DNA from: CAVREM01 sp963728825
GTDB taxonomy: Bacteria > Acidobacteriota > Vicinamibacteria > Vicinamibacterales > CAVVIG01
Direction: 5' to 3'
Assembly (NCBI GenBank): GCA_963728825.1
Contig: CAVSLA010000004.1
Span: 1,426,001-1,490,000, forward strand
DNA: 64,000 nt
Under the pieces are notes generated by a model. That model ran no database searches. It saw nothing but the letters and a program-made list of their open reading frames with translations, and had not been told where the DNA came from. Within the stretch, counting starts at the first letter, position 1. Every line of letters begins with the position of its first letter. Both the position numbers and the translations under genes were made by a program. Below are positions 44,884-54,039 of the stretch, piece by piece.

Positions 44884-47190
44884 GTGACGAGATCGACGCT
44901 ATCGCGCCGCGCCAGCGAATTCATCGGCGTCGCGCTGTTCGGGGCCGCGCTGATCTGGATGATTGCGCTCGCCACCTACGAGCCGTCCGATCCGGCGTGG
45001 TTTTTCAGCACGGGTCTGAATGCCACTCCCGCCAACTTCGCCGGGCGCGTGGGCGCCTTCCTGGCGGAGCTGACGTTTCAGCTCGTCGGCTACGCGGCGT
45101 ACCTGCTGCCGGTCTGCTTCGTGCTGGTCGGCTGGCACTACTTCTGGTGCCGGCCGCTCGACGCCCGTGGTACCAAGGCGACCGGTGCGGTGCTGCTGTT
45201 CACCGGCATCAGCGCGTTTCTGAGCCTGGTGCTCGGCACACGTGAGGTGGCCGGCAAGCCATTCCGCGCCGGCGGCTACGCCGGCGACTGGCTGGCTGCC
45301 GAACTGGCCGGCTACCTGAATCGCACCGGCTCGGTCATCGTCGTCCTGACGTTGATTTTTCTCGCGATCATCATCTCGACGCAGTTCTCGTTCGGCCGGT
45401 TGTTCGGGGCGATCCTGACGCTCGGCGCCGGGACCGGCGCGCGGGCGTGGCGTTCGTTCCGGGAATGGCAGGAAGAACGCCGCCGTCAGAAGCAGCGACG
45501 CGAGGTCATCGCCAAGCACACGAAGAAGGGCGTGCTGCCTCCCGAGATCAAAGGACAGGCGCCGCCCGAGCCGGCGGTGTCGGCGCGCCTTGAGCCGACC
45601 AGACCAGCCGTAGCCGTGGCCGCCGCTGCGAAGCCGGTCGCGCCGCCGAAGCCGCCCAAGGTCAGCCTGCCGGCGCCGCCGCTGCCCCTGGTCGATCCCG
45701 AGCCGACCGCGAAGGCACCTGCCGAACGCCGAAAGGGCGACTACACGCTGCCTCCGGCCGCCCTGCTCGATCCGGCCCGGACCGAACGGAAGATCGACGA
45801 GCGCGAGTTGATGGACGGGGCGCGGCTGCTCGAAGAGAAGTGCGGCGAATTCTCCGTCGAAGGCTCGGTGGTGCAGATTCATCCGGGCCCGGTCGTCACC
45901 ACATTCGAGTTCAAGCCCGACGCTGGCGTGAAGTATTCGAAGATCACCGGTCTGGCGGAAGATCTGTGTCTCGCGATGCAGGCCGAATCGGTGCTGATCG
46001 ATCGGATTCCCGGCAAGTCGACGGTCGGCATCCAGATTCCGAATCGCAGCCGCGAGCAGATTTCGCTGCGCGAACTGCTCGAGTCGGATGTCTACCGCCG
46101 CTCCACGTCGAAGCTGACGCTGGCGCTCGGCAAGACGATTCATGGCGAGCCGTACGTCGCCGATCTGGCGGGGATGCCGCATCTGCTGATCGCCGGCTCG
46201 ACCGGCGCCGGCAAGTCGGTCGGCATCAACGGCATGCTGACCAGCATCCTCTATCGAGCGACGCCGGACGATGTCCGGATGATCATGATCGACCCGAAGC
46301 GGCTGGAGCTCGGGATGTACGAAGACATTCCCCACCTGCTGACGCCGGTGGTTGTCGACCCCAAACAGGCCGCGAACGCGCTGCGCTGGGCAGTGCGCGA
46401 GATGGAAGAACGCTACAAGACCCTGGCGGCCGAAGGCGTCCGCAACATCGAACAGTACAACCGGAACATCCAGCAGGCGATCGCCGAGAAGCGGACGCCG
46501 CCGAACGGCGAGATGCCCCGGCCGCTGCCGTTCATCGTCGTCGTGATCGATGAGCTGGCCGACTTGATGATGGTGGCCAGCAATGAGGTCGAGGAGTCGA
46601 TCGCCCGGCTCGCGCAGATGGCGCGCGCCGTTGGCATCCACCTGATCCTCGCCACTCAGCGCCCGTCGGTCGACGTCATTACCGGGCTGATCAAGGCCAA
46701 CCTGCCGTCGAGAATCTCGTTTCGCGTGTCGTCGAAGATCGACTCGCGGACGATTCTGGATGGCAACGGCGCCGAGCAGCTGCTCGGGCGCGGCGACATG
46801 CTCTATCTGCCGCCAGCCTCATCGCGGCACATCCGGCTGCACGGGCCCTACATTTCGGAACAGGAAAGCGCCCGACTGGCCAGCTTCCTGCGCAAGCAGG
46901 GGAAGCCGACTTACGACGAGACGATCACCGCGGAAGAAAAGAGCGCCGCCGATGCGATCGAGATGGACAAGGACGATCTCTACGACGAGGCCGCCCGCAT
47001 CGTCGTCCAGAGCGGTCAGGCGTCGATTTCGTATCTGCAGCGCCGGCTGCGCATCGGCTTCAGCCGGGCGGCACGACTCGTCGACATGATGGAGATGGAA
47101 GGCCTGGTGTCGCCGGCGGCGGGCGGCAAACCGCGTGAGGTACTCGTGGACAAGGGGTATTTCGAAGAAGTGGACGCGCAACTCCGATGA
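44884..47190 (+). CDS. ftsK: DNA translocase FtsK/SpoIIIE
   Basis: The 768-residue protein has an N-terminal membrane domain with four helices (residues 15-190) and an Ala/Pro-rich linker (about 225-290). The RecA-like motor follows, with Walker A GSTGAGKS near 438-446, Walker B PFIVVVIDELADLMM and LILATQRPSVDVITGLIKANLPSRISF. The C-terminal gamma winged helix (DEAARIVVQSGQASISYLQRRLRIGFSRAARLVDMMEMEGLV) reads chromosome-orienting sequences. It pumps DNA through the closing septum so that chromosome dimers are resolved. The linker is short compared with E. coli FtsK. The start is GTG at 44884. It overlaps amiC by four bases (ATGA), joining it to septal cell-wall hydrolysis. Confidence 0.96.
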   Translation: MTRSTLSRRASEFIGVALFGAALIWMIALATYEPSDPAWFFSTGLNATPANFAGRVGAFLAELTFQLVGYAAYLLPVCFVLVGWHYFWCRPLDARGTKATGAVLLFTGISAFLSLVLGTREVAGKPFRAGGYAGDWLAAELAGYLNRTGSVIVVLTLIFLAIIISTQFSFGRLFGAILTLGAGTGARAWRSFREWQEERRRQKQRREVIAKHTKKGVLPPEIKGQAPPEPAVSARLEPTRPAVAVAAAAKPVAPPKPPKVSLPAPPLPLVDPEPTAKAPAERRKGDYTLPPAALLDPARTERKIDERELMDGARLLEEKCGEFSVEGSVVQIHPGPVVTTFEFKPDAGVKYSKITGLAEDLCLAMQAESVLIDRIPGKSTVGIQIPNRSREQISLRELLESDVYRRSTSKLTLALGKTIHGEPYVADLAGMPHLLIAGSTGAGKSVGINGMLTSILYRATPDDVRMIMIDPKRLELGMYEDIPHLLTPVVVDPKQAANALRWAVREMEERYKTLAAEGVRNIEQYNRNIQQAIAEKRTPPNGEMPRPLPFIVVVIDELADLMMVASNEVEESIARLAQMARAVGIHLILATQRPSVDVITGLIKANLPSRISFRVSSKIDSRTILDGNGAEQLLGRGDMLYLPPASSRHIRLHGPYISEQESARLASFLRKQGKPTYDETITAEEKSAADAIEMDKDDLYDEAARIVVQSGQASISYLQRRLRIGFSRAARLVDMMEMEGLVSPAAGGKPREVLVDKGYFEEVDAQLR

Positions 47191-49292
47191 GACGCCTGGG
47201 ATATGTCCTGACGGTTGGGTTGTGTCTGATGGCGCCTGCCGCGCAGGTGGTGTCGGCGCAGCCATCGATCGAGAAGTTGTTTCTGGATGCGGGCGCCAAG
47301 GAGCGGGCGGTTCGTGCTGCGCTTGCCGACCCCGCTGTCACAGAGACCGTGCTCAAGGCCGTCCGCACGGTCGTGGACGACTACGAGTCGATCGTCCGCC
47401 GCTTCCCCAGCAGTGCGTATTGTGACGATGCCCTATGGCGGGCCGGACAGCTGCTGCTGGATGCGTACGGCAGATTTGCCGATCCGCAGGACAAGACTGC
47501 CGCCATGCGGCTGCTGCGGACGATTGTCTCCGAGTATCCGACCAGTAAATTCGCCAAACAGGCCCCTGGGGCGATCGAGTCAGCGGAGTCGCGCGGCGGC
47601 GCCCCCAGCAACGACAGCCGGCCGGAGCGCGCAGCTTCGAGTAGCGCGGGCCCCGGGCCGCCGGTCGCGGTCAAGACGACCGGCCCTGAGCGCGCGGCCT
47701 CGACGCGCGTCGTGACGATCAAGGACATCCGTCGCATCGTTCTGCCCGACGCGATCCGGATCGTCATCGAGCTCGATGGCGAGGTGCCGACGTTTCACGA
47801 CGAGCGGCTGGCCAACCCGGTTCGCGTCTTCGTCGATCTGACGTCGACACGTCCGGCTCCGGAACTCGTGGACCGTACCATCCGGTTCGACGGTGACGCT
47901 GACGTGGTCCGTCAGGTGCGGCTTGGCCGGCACCCCAACACGATCACGCGCGTGGTTGTCGATGCGTCCGGGATTTCGAGTTACAGCGTCTACCCGCTCT
48001 ACAGCCCGTACCGGCTCGTCATTGATTTCATCAAGGAACCAACGAAGATGGCACCGCCGGCGGCGCCGGTCCGGGCGGAGCCTCCAGTCGCTGCCGCGCC
48101 AGTGCCAGCGACCAAGCCGGTCGTATTGACTGCGGCCCGTATCGTCACTCAACCACCATCGCCATTGCAGGGACGTCGCATCGTTGGACAAGTCGTTCCG
48201 GCGCTCTTCCGGCCCGCGCCGCCGCGCGCGCTTCGAGCGGTCGACCGAATCGTCGAACCGATCGTCCTTGCGCCGCTTCGCGCTTCGGTGATCAGACCAC
48301 CCGGTCCCATCACGATGGTTGCGGTGGCCGCGCGGCCGGCGCTCACATTGCCGGCACCCGTCCCGGTTCTGCCAGCGAAGCCCGTGCCGACGACGGCAAC
48401 CACCACCACGCCCACTTCGCCCGCCGCCTCTCCGAGCACAACCACAACTCCCGTCGTGCCGACGCCGTCACCGGCCAGCACAGTCACGGCATCCACCGCC
48501 ACGACGACGACCCCCGCTGCGACGACGACGGCACCGGTCGTTCCGGCCAAGCCAAACATTGCGGGCGGCTTCTCGATGGCGCGGCAGCTCGGACTGGGTG
48601 TGTCTCGCATCGTGATCGATCCGGGGCATGGGGGGCACGATCCGGGGGGCGTCCTTCGTGGAACGTCAGAGGCGGAGATCGTGCTCGACGTCGCGCTTCG
48701 ACTCGAGAAGCTGCTCGCCAAATTGTCAGGCGTCGAAGTGTTGCTGACGCGGCGGACCGATGAATTTCTCGGGCTCCAGGAGCGGACCGCCGTGGCGAAC
48801 CGCGAGGGGGCCGATCTGTTCCTGTCGATCCACGCCAACGCCAACACCAACAAGACAGCCAGCGGCGTCGAGACCTATTTCCTGAACTTCGCGCCCAACG
48901 CCAGCGCCGCGGCGATCGCCGCGCGCGAGAACGCCGGGTCCGGTCAGGCGATGGGCGCGCTGCCGGACTTCGTCAAGATGATCGCGTTGAACAACAAGAT
49001 GGACGAGTCGCGCGACTTTGCGACCTTCGTGCAGCGTGCGATGGTCGAACAGCTGACGCCGGCCCACAAAGGCCTGAAGGACCTCGGGGTCAAGCAGGCA
49101 CCGTTCGTGGTGCTGATCGGCGCGGCGATGCCGAGCGCGCTGGCGGAAATTTCGTTCCTGACCAATGCCCAGGAGGCGAGGCTTCTTCGGACGACCTCCT
49201 ACCGGCAGAAGATTGCCGAGGCACTCTTCGAAGCGATCCGCAAATATCAGACGTCGCTCAAGACTGATACGAAGGTGGCCACGCAGCAGTGA
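47187..49292 (+). CDS. N-acetylmuramoyl-L-alanine amidase with AMIN domain (AmiC-like)
   Basis: The 701-residue secreted cell-wall amidase has a signal peptide (MRRLGYVLTVGLCLMAPAAQVVSA), a helical N-terminal repeat-like region (residues 25-125, YDDALWRAGQLLLDAYGRF, tetratricopeptide-like) and an AMIN domain (about 173-275, RIVLPDAIRIVIELDG). A long low-complexity Pro/Thr/Ala linker follows (about 285-450). The zinc Amidase_3 domain is at about 465-695: IVIDPGHGGHDPGG (first His), EAEIVLDVALRLEKLL (Glu), LFLSIHANAN (His), and catalytic Glu in ALAEISFLTN. AMIN targets such amidases to the septum. Coupled translation with ftsK fits a role in daughter-cell separation. Its TGA is immediately followed by a GGTGC-word repeat. 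Confidence 0.93.
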   Translation: MRRLGYVLTVGLCLMAPAAQVVSAQPSIEKLFLDAGAKERAVRAALADPAVTETVLKAVRTVVDDYESIVRRFPSSAYCDDALWRAGQLLLDAYGRFADPQDKTAAMRLLRTIVSEYPTSKFAKQAPGAIESAESRGGAPSNDSRPERAASSSAGPGPPVAVKTTGPERAASTRVVTIKDIRRIVLPDAIRIVIELDGEVPTFHDERLANPVRVFVDLTSTRPAPELVDRTIRFDGDADVVRQVRLGRHPNTITRVVVDASGISSYSVYPLYSPYRLVIDFIKEPTKMAPPAAPVRAEPPVAAAPVPATKPVVLTAARIVTQPPSPLQGRRIVGQVVPALFRPAPPRALRAVDRIVEPIVLAPLRASVIRPPGPITMVAVAARPALTLPAPVPVLPAKPVPTTATTTTPTSPAASPSTTTTPVVPTPSPASTVTASTATTTTPAATTTAPVVPAKPNIAGGFSMARQLGLGVSRIVIDPGHGGHDPGGVLRGTSEAEIVLDVALRLEKLLAKLSGVEVLLTRRTDEFLGLQERTAVANREGADLFLSIHANANTNKTASGVETYFLNFAPNASAAAIAARENAGSGQAMGALPDFVKMIALNNKMDESRDFATFVQRAMVEQLTPAHKGLKDLGVKQAPFVVLIGAAMPSALAEISFLTNAQEARLLRTTSYRQKIAEALFEAIRKYQTSLKTDTKVATQQ

Positions 49293-49362
49293 CCTGGGTG
49301 CCGCGGTGCAGGGTGCCGGGTGGGTCTGGTGCAGGGTGCCAAGGTGCTCGGGTGCTCCGGCT
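49293..49362. repeat. GGTGCAGGGTGCC-word tandem array
   Basis: GGGTGCC, CGGTGCA, GGGTGCC, GGTGCA, GGGTGCC, AGGTGCTC, GGGTGCTCC follow each other directly after the amiC stop. It lies in the 79-base gap between convergent amiC and the small membrane-protein gene. Confidence 0.82.
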
Positions 49363-49371
49363 TCGTCGACA

Positions 49372-49554
49372 CTAGGCCGATCGGCGGGATCTCACCCAGT
49401 AGATCACCACGCCGATGCTGATGCCGATGACGATGGCGGCGACGCCGAGCACGCTCGATAGATTGAGGACGCCGAGGAGGACGTCCGCCAGGCCGGTGGG
49501 GTCGGTGGGCGGCTCGATGATTTTGACGATGATCGGCGCCGCGTCCTGGATCAT
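49372..49554 (-). CDS. Small single-span membrane protein
   Basis: I recognise no family. The 60-residue protein has one clear hydrophobic span (VLGVAAIVIGISIGVVIYWV, about residues 36-55) followed by a positive RSRRSA tail, predicting a cytoplasmic C-terminus. The ATG at 49554 overlaps the pepA stop by four bases (ATGA), which supports it as a real coupled gene. Role unknown. Confidence 0.7.
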   Translation of the reverse strand: MIQDAAPIIVKIIEPPTDPTGLADVLLGVLNLSSVLGVAAIVIGISIGVVIYWVRSRRSA

Positions 49555-51104
49555 TTCGGCCAGGAGTCGACCGTGAACGGCAGCTCCGCGAGCGTCCGCA
49601 CGGCGACGCCGCTCGGTCCTTTCGGCAGATAGGGGCGAGCTTCATCCACCCAGGCGGTGCCGGCGATGTCGAGGTGCGCCCACGGCAGGCCGCCGCTGAA
49701 TTCCTTCAGGAACATCGCCGCCGTAATCGATCCGGCCGGCCGGCCGCCCGAGTTGATCATGTCGGCGATATCGCTTTTCAGCTGCTCGGCGTATTCGTCG
49801 AAGATCGGCAGCGGCCAGACGCGATCGCCGGCACGGTCGGCGACGCGCCGCACCTGCTCGACCCACGCTTCCGGCGTTCCGAAGATGCCGCTCGTGAGCT
49901 TTCCGAGCGCCACGACGATTGCGCCAGTCAGCGTCGCGACGTCGATCAGGTGCGTCGCGCCCAGCTGTCTCGCGTACCACAGGCCGTCGCCGAGGATTAA
50001 CCGGCCTTCCGCGTCGGTGTTGATGACTTCGACGGTCTTGCCCTCCGCGCTCCGAAGGATGTCCCCGGGCTTGATGGCGCGGCCGCCCGGCATGTTTTCG
50101 GTGGTGGGGACGACACCGATGACGCGGATTGGCGCATTGAGCGTCGCGATCGCGCGCATCGCGCAAGCGACAGCGGCGCCGCCCGCCATGTCGTCTTTCA
50201 TCCGCTCCATGCCGTCGGCCGGCTTGATGGAAATCCCGCCGGTATCGAAGGTGATCCCTTTGCCGACCAGCCCGAGCACCGGACCGGGGGGCGCGCCGGG
50301 CGGATCGTGTCGGAAGACGATCAATCGCGGCGGCTCACTGCTGCCGCGCGCGACGCCCAGCAGCAGCCCCATGCCGAGCGCCTCGATCTGCCGCTCGTCG
50401 AGGATTTCGACCGCGGCACCGCCCGACGACGCAATCGCGGCACTTCTTGCTGCGAACTCGCGCGGCGTCAGCGTGTTGCCAGGCTCGTTGGCGAGGTCGC
50501 GTGCCAGGTTGCTGCACTCGCCCAGCAGGCGGCCGCGCATCAGCGCCGCTTCGAGGCGAGGTGGACTTTCGGGCGACGTGTCGTCGAGCGCCGGCAGGAT
50601 GATCGTCGTTTCCGGTGACGCCAGCGCCGGCTCGGCTGTCTTGTACACACCGGCGGTGAACTCGCCCAGGGTGATCCCTTCGGCGACCGCTTGCATGAAA
50701 CCGGCAAGATCGTAATCGCCAGCGGGATCCGCAAGACCGGGGCGCAGCAGGAAGCCGACGCGCCCGACCCGGCGCTGACGGGCGGTGAGGGCGCCGACCG
50801 TCGCGACACGCCGCGCCAGTGCCGTCGTGTACGCCGCCACGCGCCCGGCGCCGACCAGCAGGACCCGTCGCGCTTTCCATGAGCCATCAACCACCGCGGC
50901 TGTGAATTGATCGTAGGGTCGGGACGCAAATTCCTTCGAGGCGAGCGCGCGGCTGATTTCGCCGCCGACCGCCCGATCCAGCCCTGCGACCGCCGATGGC
51001 GATTCGTCCTCGAACCAGGGAACGATGATGAGCTCGACATCGACCGCGGCCAGCGGCGCGCCGGTGGAGACAATCGAAGAGGACGCGACGGATTGGGGCA
51101 TCAC
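49551..51104 (-). CDS. pepA: Leucyl aminopeptidase (M17)
   Basis: The 517-residue hexameric zinc/manganese aminopeptidase removes N-terminal residues in peptide recycling. The N-terminal macro-like domain spans residues 15-170. The catalytic domain has GLVGKGITFDTGGISIKPADGMERMKDDMAGGAAV (metal Lys/Asp), the signature NTDAEGRLILGDGL, and the bicarbonate-site Arg in that motif. Length and motifs are typical. A GATAAT -10-like hexamer (51108-51113) ends only six bases before the ATG at 51101, so the transcript may be leaderless; GTG 51104 is the alternative start. It is divergent from the PKD-like gene. Confidence 0.95.
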   Translation of the reverse strand: MMPQSVASSSIVSTGAPLAAVDVELIIVPWFEDESPSAVAGLDRAVGGEISRALASKEFASRPYDQFTAAVVDGSWKARRVLLVGAGRVAAYTTALARRVATVGALTARQRRVGRVGFLLRPGLADPAGDYDLAGFMQAVAEGITLGEFTAGVYKTAEPALASPETTIILPALDDTSPESPPRLEAALMRGRLLGECSNLARDLANEPGNTLTPREFAARSAAIASSGGAAVEILDERQIEALGMGLLLGVARGSSEPPRLIVFRHDPPGAPPGPVLGLVGKGITFDTGGISIKPADGMERMKDDMAGGAAVACAMRAIATLNAPIRVIGVVPTTENMPGGRAIKPGDILRSAEGKTVEVINTDAEGRLILGDGLWYARQLGATHLIDVATLTGAIVVALGKLTSGIFGTPEAWVEQVRRVADRAGDRVWPLPIFDEYAEQLKSDIADMINSGGRPAGSITAAMFLKEFSGGLPWAHLDIAGTAWVDEARPYLPKGPSGVAVRTLAELPFTVDSWPK

Positions 51105-51107
51105 AAT

Positions 51108-51113
51108 ATTATC
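51108..51113 (-). promoter_or_regulatory. -10 element of pepA implying a leaderless mRNA
   Basis: On the minus strand GATAAT is followed by ATTGTG and the ATG at 51101. With a usual 6-7 base distance from -10 to the start site, transcription would begin at the initiator codon. No -35 and no Shine-Dalgarno are visible. Confidence 0.4.
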
Positions 51114-51124
51114 GCTGAAGCTGG

Positions 51125-51153
51125 TTGCTCAGCCGCCGAGCGGCCGGTACAAT
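51125..51153 (+). promoter_or_regulatory. Promoter of the PKD-like gene
   Basis: TTGCTC (51125-51130), a 17-base spacer and TACAAT (51148-51153) lie 43 bases upstream of the ATG at 51196. Confidence 0.55.
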
Positions 51154-51195
51154 TACGTGCAGCCACCCTGCCGCCGGACTGAAAAGGACGCGATT

Positions 51196-51636
51196 ATGCG
51201 CAACCTGCGACCCATCGTCTGGGCCGCCTGCTTCACGCTGTTGCCGTGGTTTGCTCTGGCGCAACAGAAGCCTGAGGGTCGCGAACAGGACCGCCGGCCG
51301 CGCCTGACGCTGCGTGCGCAGCCGCCCGTTGGCATTGCGCCCGCGCGAATCGTCTTCACGGCCGAGCTGATCGGCGGCGCCAACGACTTCGAGGAGTACT
51401 ACTGCCCCACCGTCGTGTGGGAATGGGGCGACGACACGGAGTCGGAATCAACCCTCGACTGCGAACCATATGAGGCCGGCAAGAGCGAGATTCGACGCCG
51501 GTTCACGGTCGAACACCGATTCCGTCGCTCGGGTGGATACAAAGTGTTCTTCCGGCTGAAGAAGCGCGACAAGCTCCTCGCGACCGCCAACGCCACCATT
51601 CAGATCCAGCCCGGCGCCGGCGAACAACGGCAATAG
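51196..51636 (+). CDS. Secreted PKD-like domain protein
   Basis: The 146-residue exported protein has signal peptide MRNLRPIVWAACFTLLPWFALAQ and a short charged linker. A single Ig-like PKD-type domain follows: LTLRAQPPVGIAPARIVFTAEL, VWEWGDDTESES (the WxWGDGT-type motif), VEHRFRRSGGYKVFFRL. A conserved cysteine pair (YYCPT and LDCEP) may form a disulfide. Alone it has no catalytic residues, so it is probably a periplasmic binding or structural protein. The stop TAG is the first triplet of the TAGTCG repeat. The gene is divergent from pepA. Confidence 0.8.
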   Translation: MRNLRPIVWAACFTLLPWFALAQQKPEGREQDRRPRLTLRAQPPVGIAPARIVFTAELIGGANDFEEYYCPTVVWEWGDDTESESTLDCEPYEAGKSEIRRRFTVEHRFRRSGGYKVFFRLKKRDKLLATANATIQIQPGAGEQRQ

Positions 51637-51757
51637 TCGAGAGTCGGTAGTCGGGAGTCGAGAGTCCGAAAGCGAGAGTCGAGATTCTTGACTTGACTCC
51701 TACGGACTGTCTCGACTACCGACTCTCGACTACCGACTCTGGACTACCGACTACCGA
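51634..51757. repeat. TAGTCG(A/G)GAG-word hairpin supplying stop codons to two convergent genes
   Basis: The left arm (51634-51690) repeats TAGTCGAGAG, TCGGTAG, TCGGGAG, TCGAGAG. The right arm (51711-51757) repeats CTCGACTACCGA, CTCTCGACTACCGA, CTCTGGACTACCGA, CTACCGA, its reverse complement. TAG in the left arm (51634-51636) ends the PKD-like gene, and TAG read from the right arm (51751-51753) ends the DUF4390-like gene. Confidence 0.93.
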
Positions 51758-52365
51758 AGGATCTGAACCCCAGGAATGTTGCGGCTGACGCCTTGCGCGG
51801 AGACGCTCTGCAGGTAGTCGCTGATCTGGAGCACCTTCTGGAAGACCATGCGGCCGAATGACTCGAGGCCGCTCGATTCTTCCGGCCGGCCGAAGACGGC
51901 ATCCCCGGCATTTTCGATCTCGCGCTCGGCGAGTGTGCCGAGGGTGGCAATCACCTTCGCGTAATAGCGGGCCGTGCTCGAGAGACGGTCGGCATTCCCG
52001 ACGCGCACGGCCAGCGGCAGCGGGTTCGGCACTTCCGGCCGCAGTGTCACCGCGCCGTCGGGATCGTACACAGCATATTCACGTCCCGACGGCGATCGGG
52101 CCAGGCGGAAGACGCGCACGACCGCGGGATACACCAGACGGTCCCAGACCGGGCGTCGCTCCCACACTTCGGCGTGGAGACGGAGATGGACGACGCCGCC
52201 CTGGTCGATCGTCTGACGGAACCGATCTGGCAGAACGTCGCGGAGCTCGACCGACGCGGTAACCACGGCCGCCGCGGCGCGTAGATCTTTGACGTCCACG
52301 CCCAGCGCAGCAACTTCGGTCGCCGTCAGCAGCACGCCGACGCTCGCGACAACGGCCAGCTTCAC
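51751..52365 (-). CDS. DUF4390-like exported protein
   Basis: The 204-residue protein has an N-terminal signal-like helix (MKLAVVASVGVLLTATEVAALG). Its body matches the pattern of DUF4390: VTASVELRDVLPDRFRQTIDQGGVVHLRLHAEVWERRPVWDRLVYPAVVRVFRLARSPSGREYAVYDPDG, an Ig-like membrane-linked domain. Function is unknown. It is co-directional with, and six bases after, the Omp85 gene, suggesting a joint role in outer-membrane assembly or export. The stop codon TAG comes from the repeat array. Confidence 0.72.
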   Translation of the reverse strand: MKLAVVASVGVLLTATEVAALGVDVKDLRAAAAVVTASVELRDVLPDRFRQTIDQGGVVHLRLHAEVWERRPVWDRLVYPAVVRVFRLARSPSGREYAVYDPDGAVTLRPEVPNPLPLAVRVGNADRLSSTARYYAKVIATLGTLAEREIENAGDAVFGRPEESSGLESFGRMVFQKVLQISDYLQSVSAQGVSRNIPGVQILR

Positions 52366-52371
52366 ATCCAG

Positions 52372-54039
52372 TTAGAACGTCCGTCCCAGACGCAGCACCA
52401 CCTGCAGCGATCCCGGAATCTCGGAAAGTCTGTAGCCGAAATCGACGCGGAAGTCGCGCGTGATTCCCAGACCGAATCCGACGCCTTTCATCCACACCGC
52501 CTCACCCGCGTCTCCTGCAATGCGGCCGGCGTCGAAAAACGGCACGATGTGAGGGCCGTTGAGCCGGCCTAACGCGTACTCGACGTTGAACAGCAGCAAC
52601 GTGTCGCCGACGGCCTCCTTGAAGCCGTAGCCATGCACGGAGCCGATCCCGCCGAGCGAGAACTGACGCTGCGGCGGCAGGGCGCCGCCCGACCAACCGC
52701 CAATCGCGCGCGCCCGAAGCTCCTCGTGAGACGACAGCGGAAACAGCGCGCGCCCGCTGACGATGTGACGATGGAAGTCGAAGTCGGAGCCGAGCACGTC
52801 CGGCGTCGAGACCTCGCTGGTCCACTGCGCCCGCCACACCGGACGTCCCGGATCTTCGTCGGGATTTCTGAGCTGACCGAATGGCGTGTCCAGCTGGTGG
52901 CGGCGGTAGGTTGCCGTCAGTGAATCGTCGTGGAAGCCGACGGAGTCGAAGACGGCGCCAAAGATCAGCGCATTGAGCTTGCCTTCCGCAGCGCCGAGAT
53001 TCGGCCTGAATTCCTCGTCGCCGTTCCACACGCTGAAGTCGGATTCGACGCCAAGCGCATCGTGGCGTTCACCGCGCCAGGCAAACTGGGCTTCGAACCG
53101 CGGATTCGGGCGCACCGCGGCATGGAGCTGCACGCCGTGCCGGCGGTAATAGTCACGAGTGCTCTCGCGAACCAGCAGGGCTGACAGGCTGGCCTGCGTC
53201 CCCGACATCTGCCAGCGGTCGTCGGTGGCAGTCAGATCGTAGAGCTCGCCGCCAACGAACACGGTCGTGCGGCGGAACAACGGCCGCTCGAATCCAAGGC
53301 TGTAGCCGGCGTCGCCGGTGGCCGTCCGCCACGAGACGTGGGCGGCCAGGTACGCGTGATTGAAGTTGGTGTGGTCGAACACCGCGCCGGCGAAGCCGAG
53401 CGACGGCACGAGACCGTCGACCGCGGTGAACCAGTCCTCGCGCTCGCCCATGTCGAGACTCGCCCGGAACGTGCCGGCGCGTTCGGTGACGTCGACGACC
53501 AGCACGCGCCGGCCGTTCCGGCGAACCAGGTCGAACGCGCGGCGCGCGGGGCTGATGGCGCCGCGGGTCGGTCGGAGCAGCGCGCGAAGCGCGTCGCCAG
53601 CCCGCGATCGATTGAAGACGTCGCCGGCCCGCATCGCGAATTCGTCGGCGAGGGTGCGCGCGCGCTCGGTGCCGACGCCAGTGAACTCGACTTCGTCGAT
53701 GTGACCCTCGTCGATCGTGATCGTCAAGGCGCCGGCGGCGTCGTCGAACGCGGCGGTGACCTCTGCGAAGGAAAATCCCTCGTCCCGATACTCGCGCTCG
53801 ACCGCCACGGCGATCTGCTCGACGGTATCAGGCAACGGCTCGTCGACCCGGATTCGAGCCGCCTCGAGCAGCGATTCCCGGTCCAGTTCCTGGGCGCCGA
53901 CGATGCTGACGGTTTTGACAGGGGGACCGGAGACGGGGGGTGGCTGAACGTCCTGGGACAGGGAGGACGCCTCGGCGAAGCCCGGCGTTGTGAGCAACAG
54001 CAGGGCCGCGCCGAGGAGAAGAGTCCTTGAGGGGACCAT
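52372..54039 (-). CDS. Omp85-family outer-membrane protein (BamA/TamA-like)
   Basis: The 555-residue protein has a signal peptide (residues 1-24), one or two POTRA-like modules (KTVSIVGAQELDRESLLEAARI near 42-63 and VEFTGVGTERARTLADEFAMRAGD near 140-163), and a beta-barrel from about 195. The barrel contains the Omp85 signature segment RQFSLGGIGSVHGYGFKEAVGD (near 460-480) and a terminal strand ending LGRTF with the C-terminal Phe. The POTRA region is much shorter than BamA's five, so it is closer to TamA or two-partner-secretion transporters. Its start directly abuts the M67 stop (TGA then ATG). The partner could be the DUF4390-like protein that follows. Confidence 0.88.
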   Translation of the reverse strand: MVPSRTLLLGAALLLLTTPGFAEASSLSQDVQPPPVSGPPVKTVSIVGAQELDRESLLEAARIRVDEPLPDTVEQIAVAVEREYRDEGFSFAEVTAAFDDAAGALTITIDEGHIDEVEFTGVGTERARTLADEFAMRAGDVFNRSRAGDALRALLRPTRGAISPARRAFDLVRRNGRRVLVVDVTERAGTFRASLDMGEREDWFTAVDGLVPSLGFAGAVFDHTNFNHAYLAAHVSWRTATGDAGYSLGFERPLFRRTTVFVGGELYDLTATDDRWQMSGTQASLSALLVRESTRDYYRRHGVQLHAAVRPNPRFEAQFAWRGERHDALGVESDFSVWNGDEEFRPNLGAAEGKLNALIFGAVFDSVGFHDDSLTATYRRHQLDTPFGQLRNPDEDPGRPVWRAQWTSEVSTPDVLGSDFDFHRHIVSGRALFPLSSHEELRARAIGGWSGGALPPQRQFSLGGIGSVHGYGFKEAVGDTLLLFNVEYALGRLNGPHIVPFFDAGRIAGDAGEAVWMKGVGFGLGITRDFRVDFGYRLSEIPGSLQVVLRLGRTF

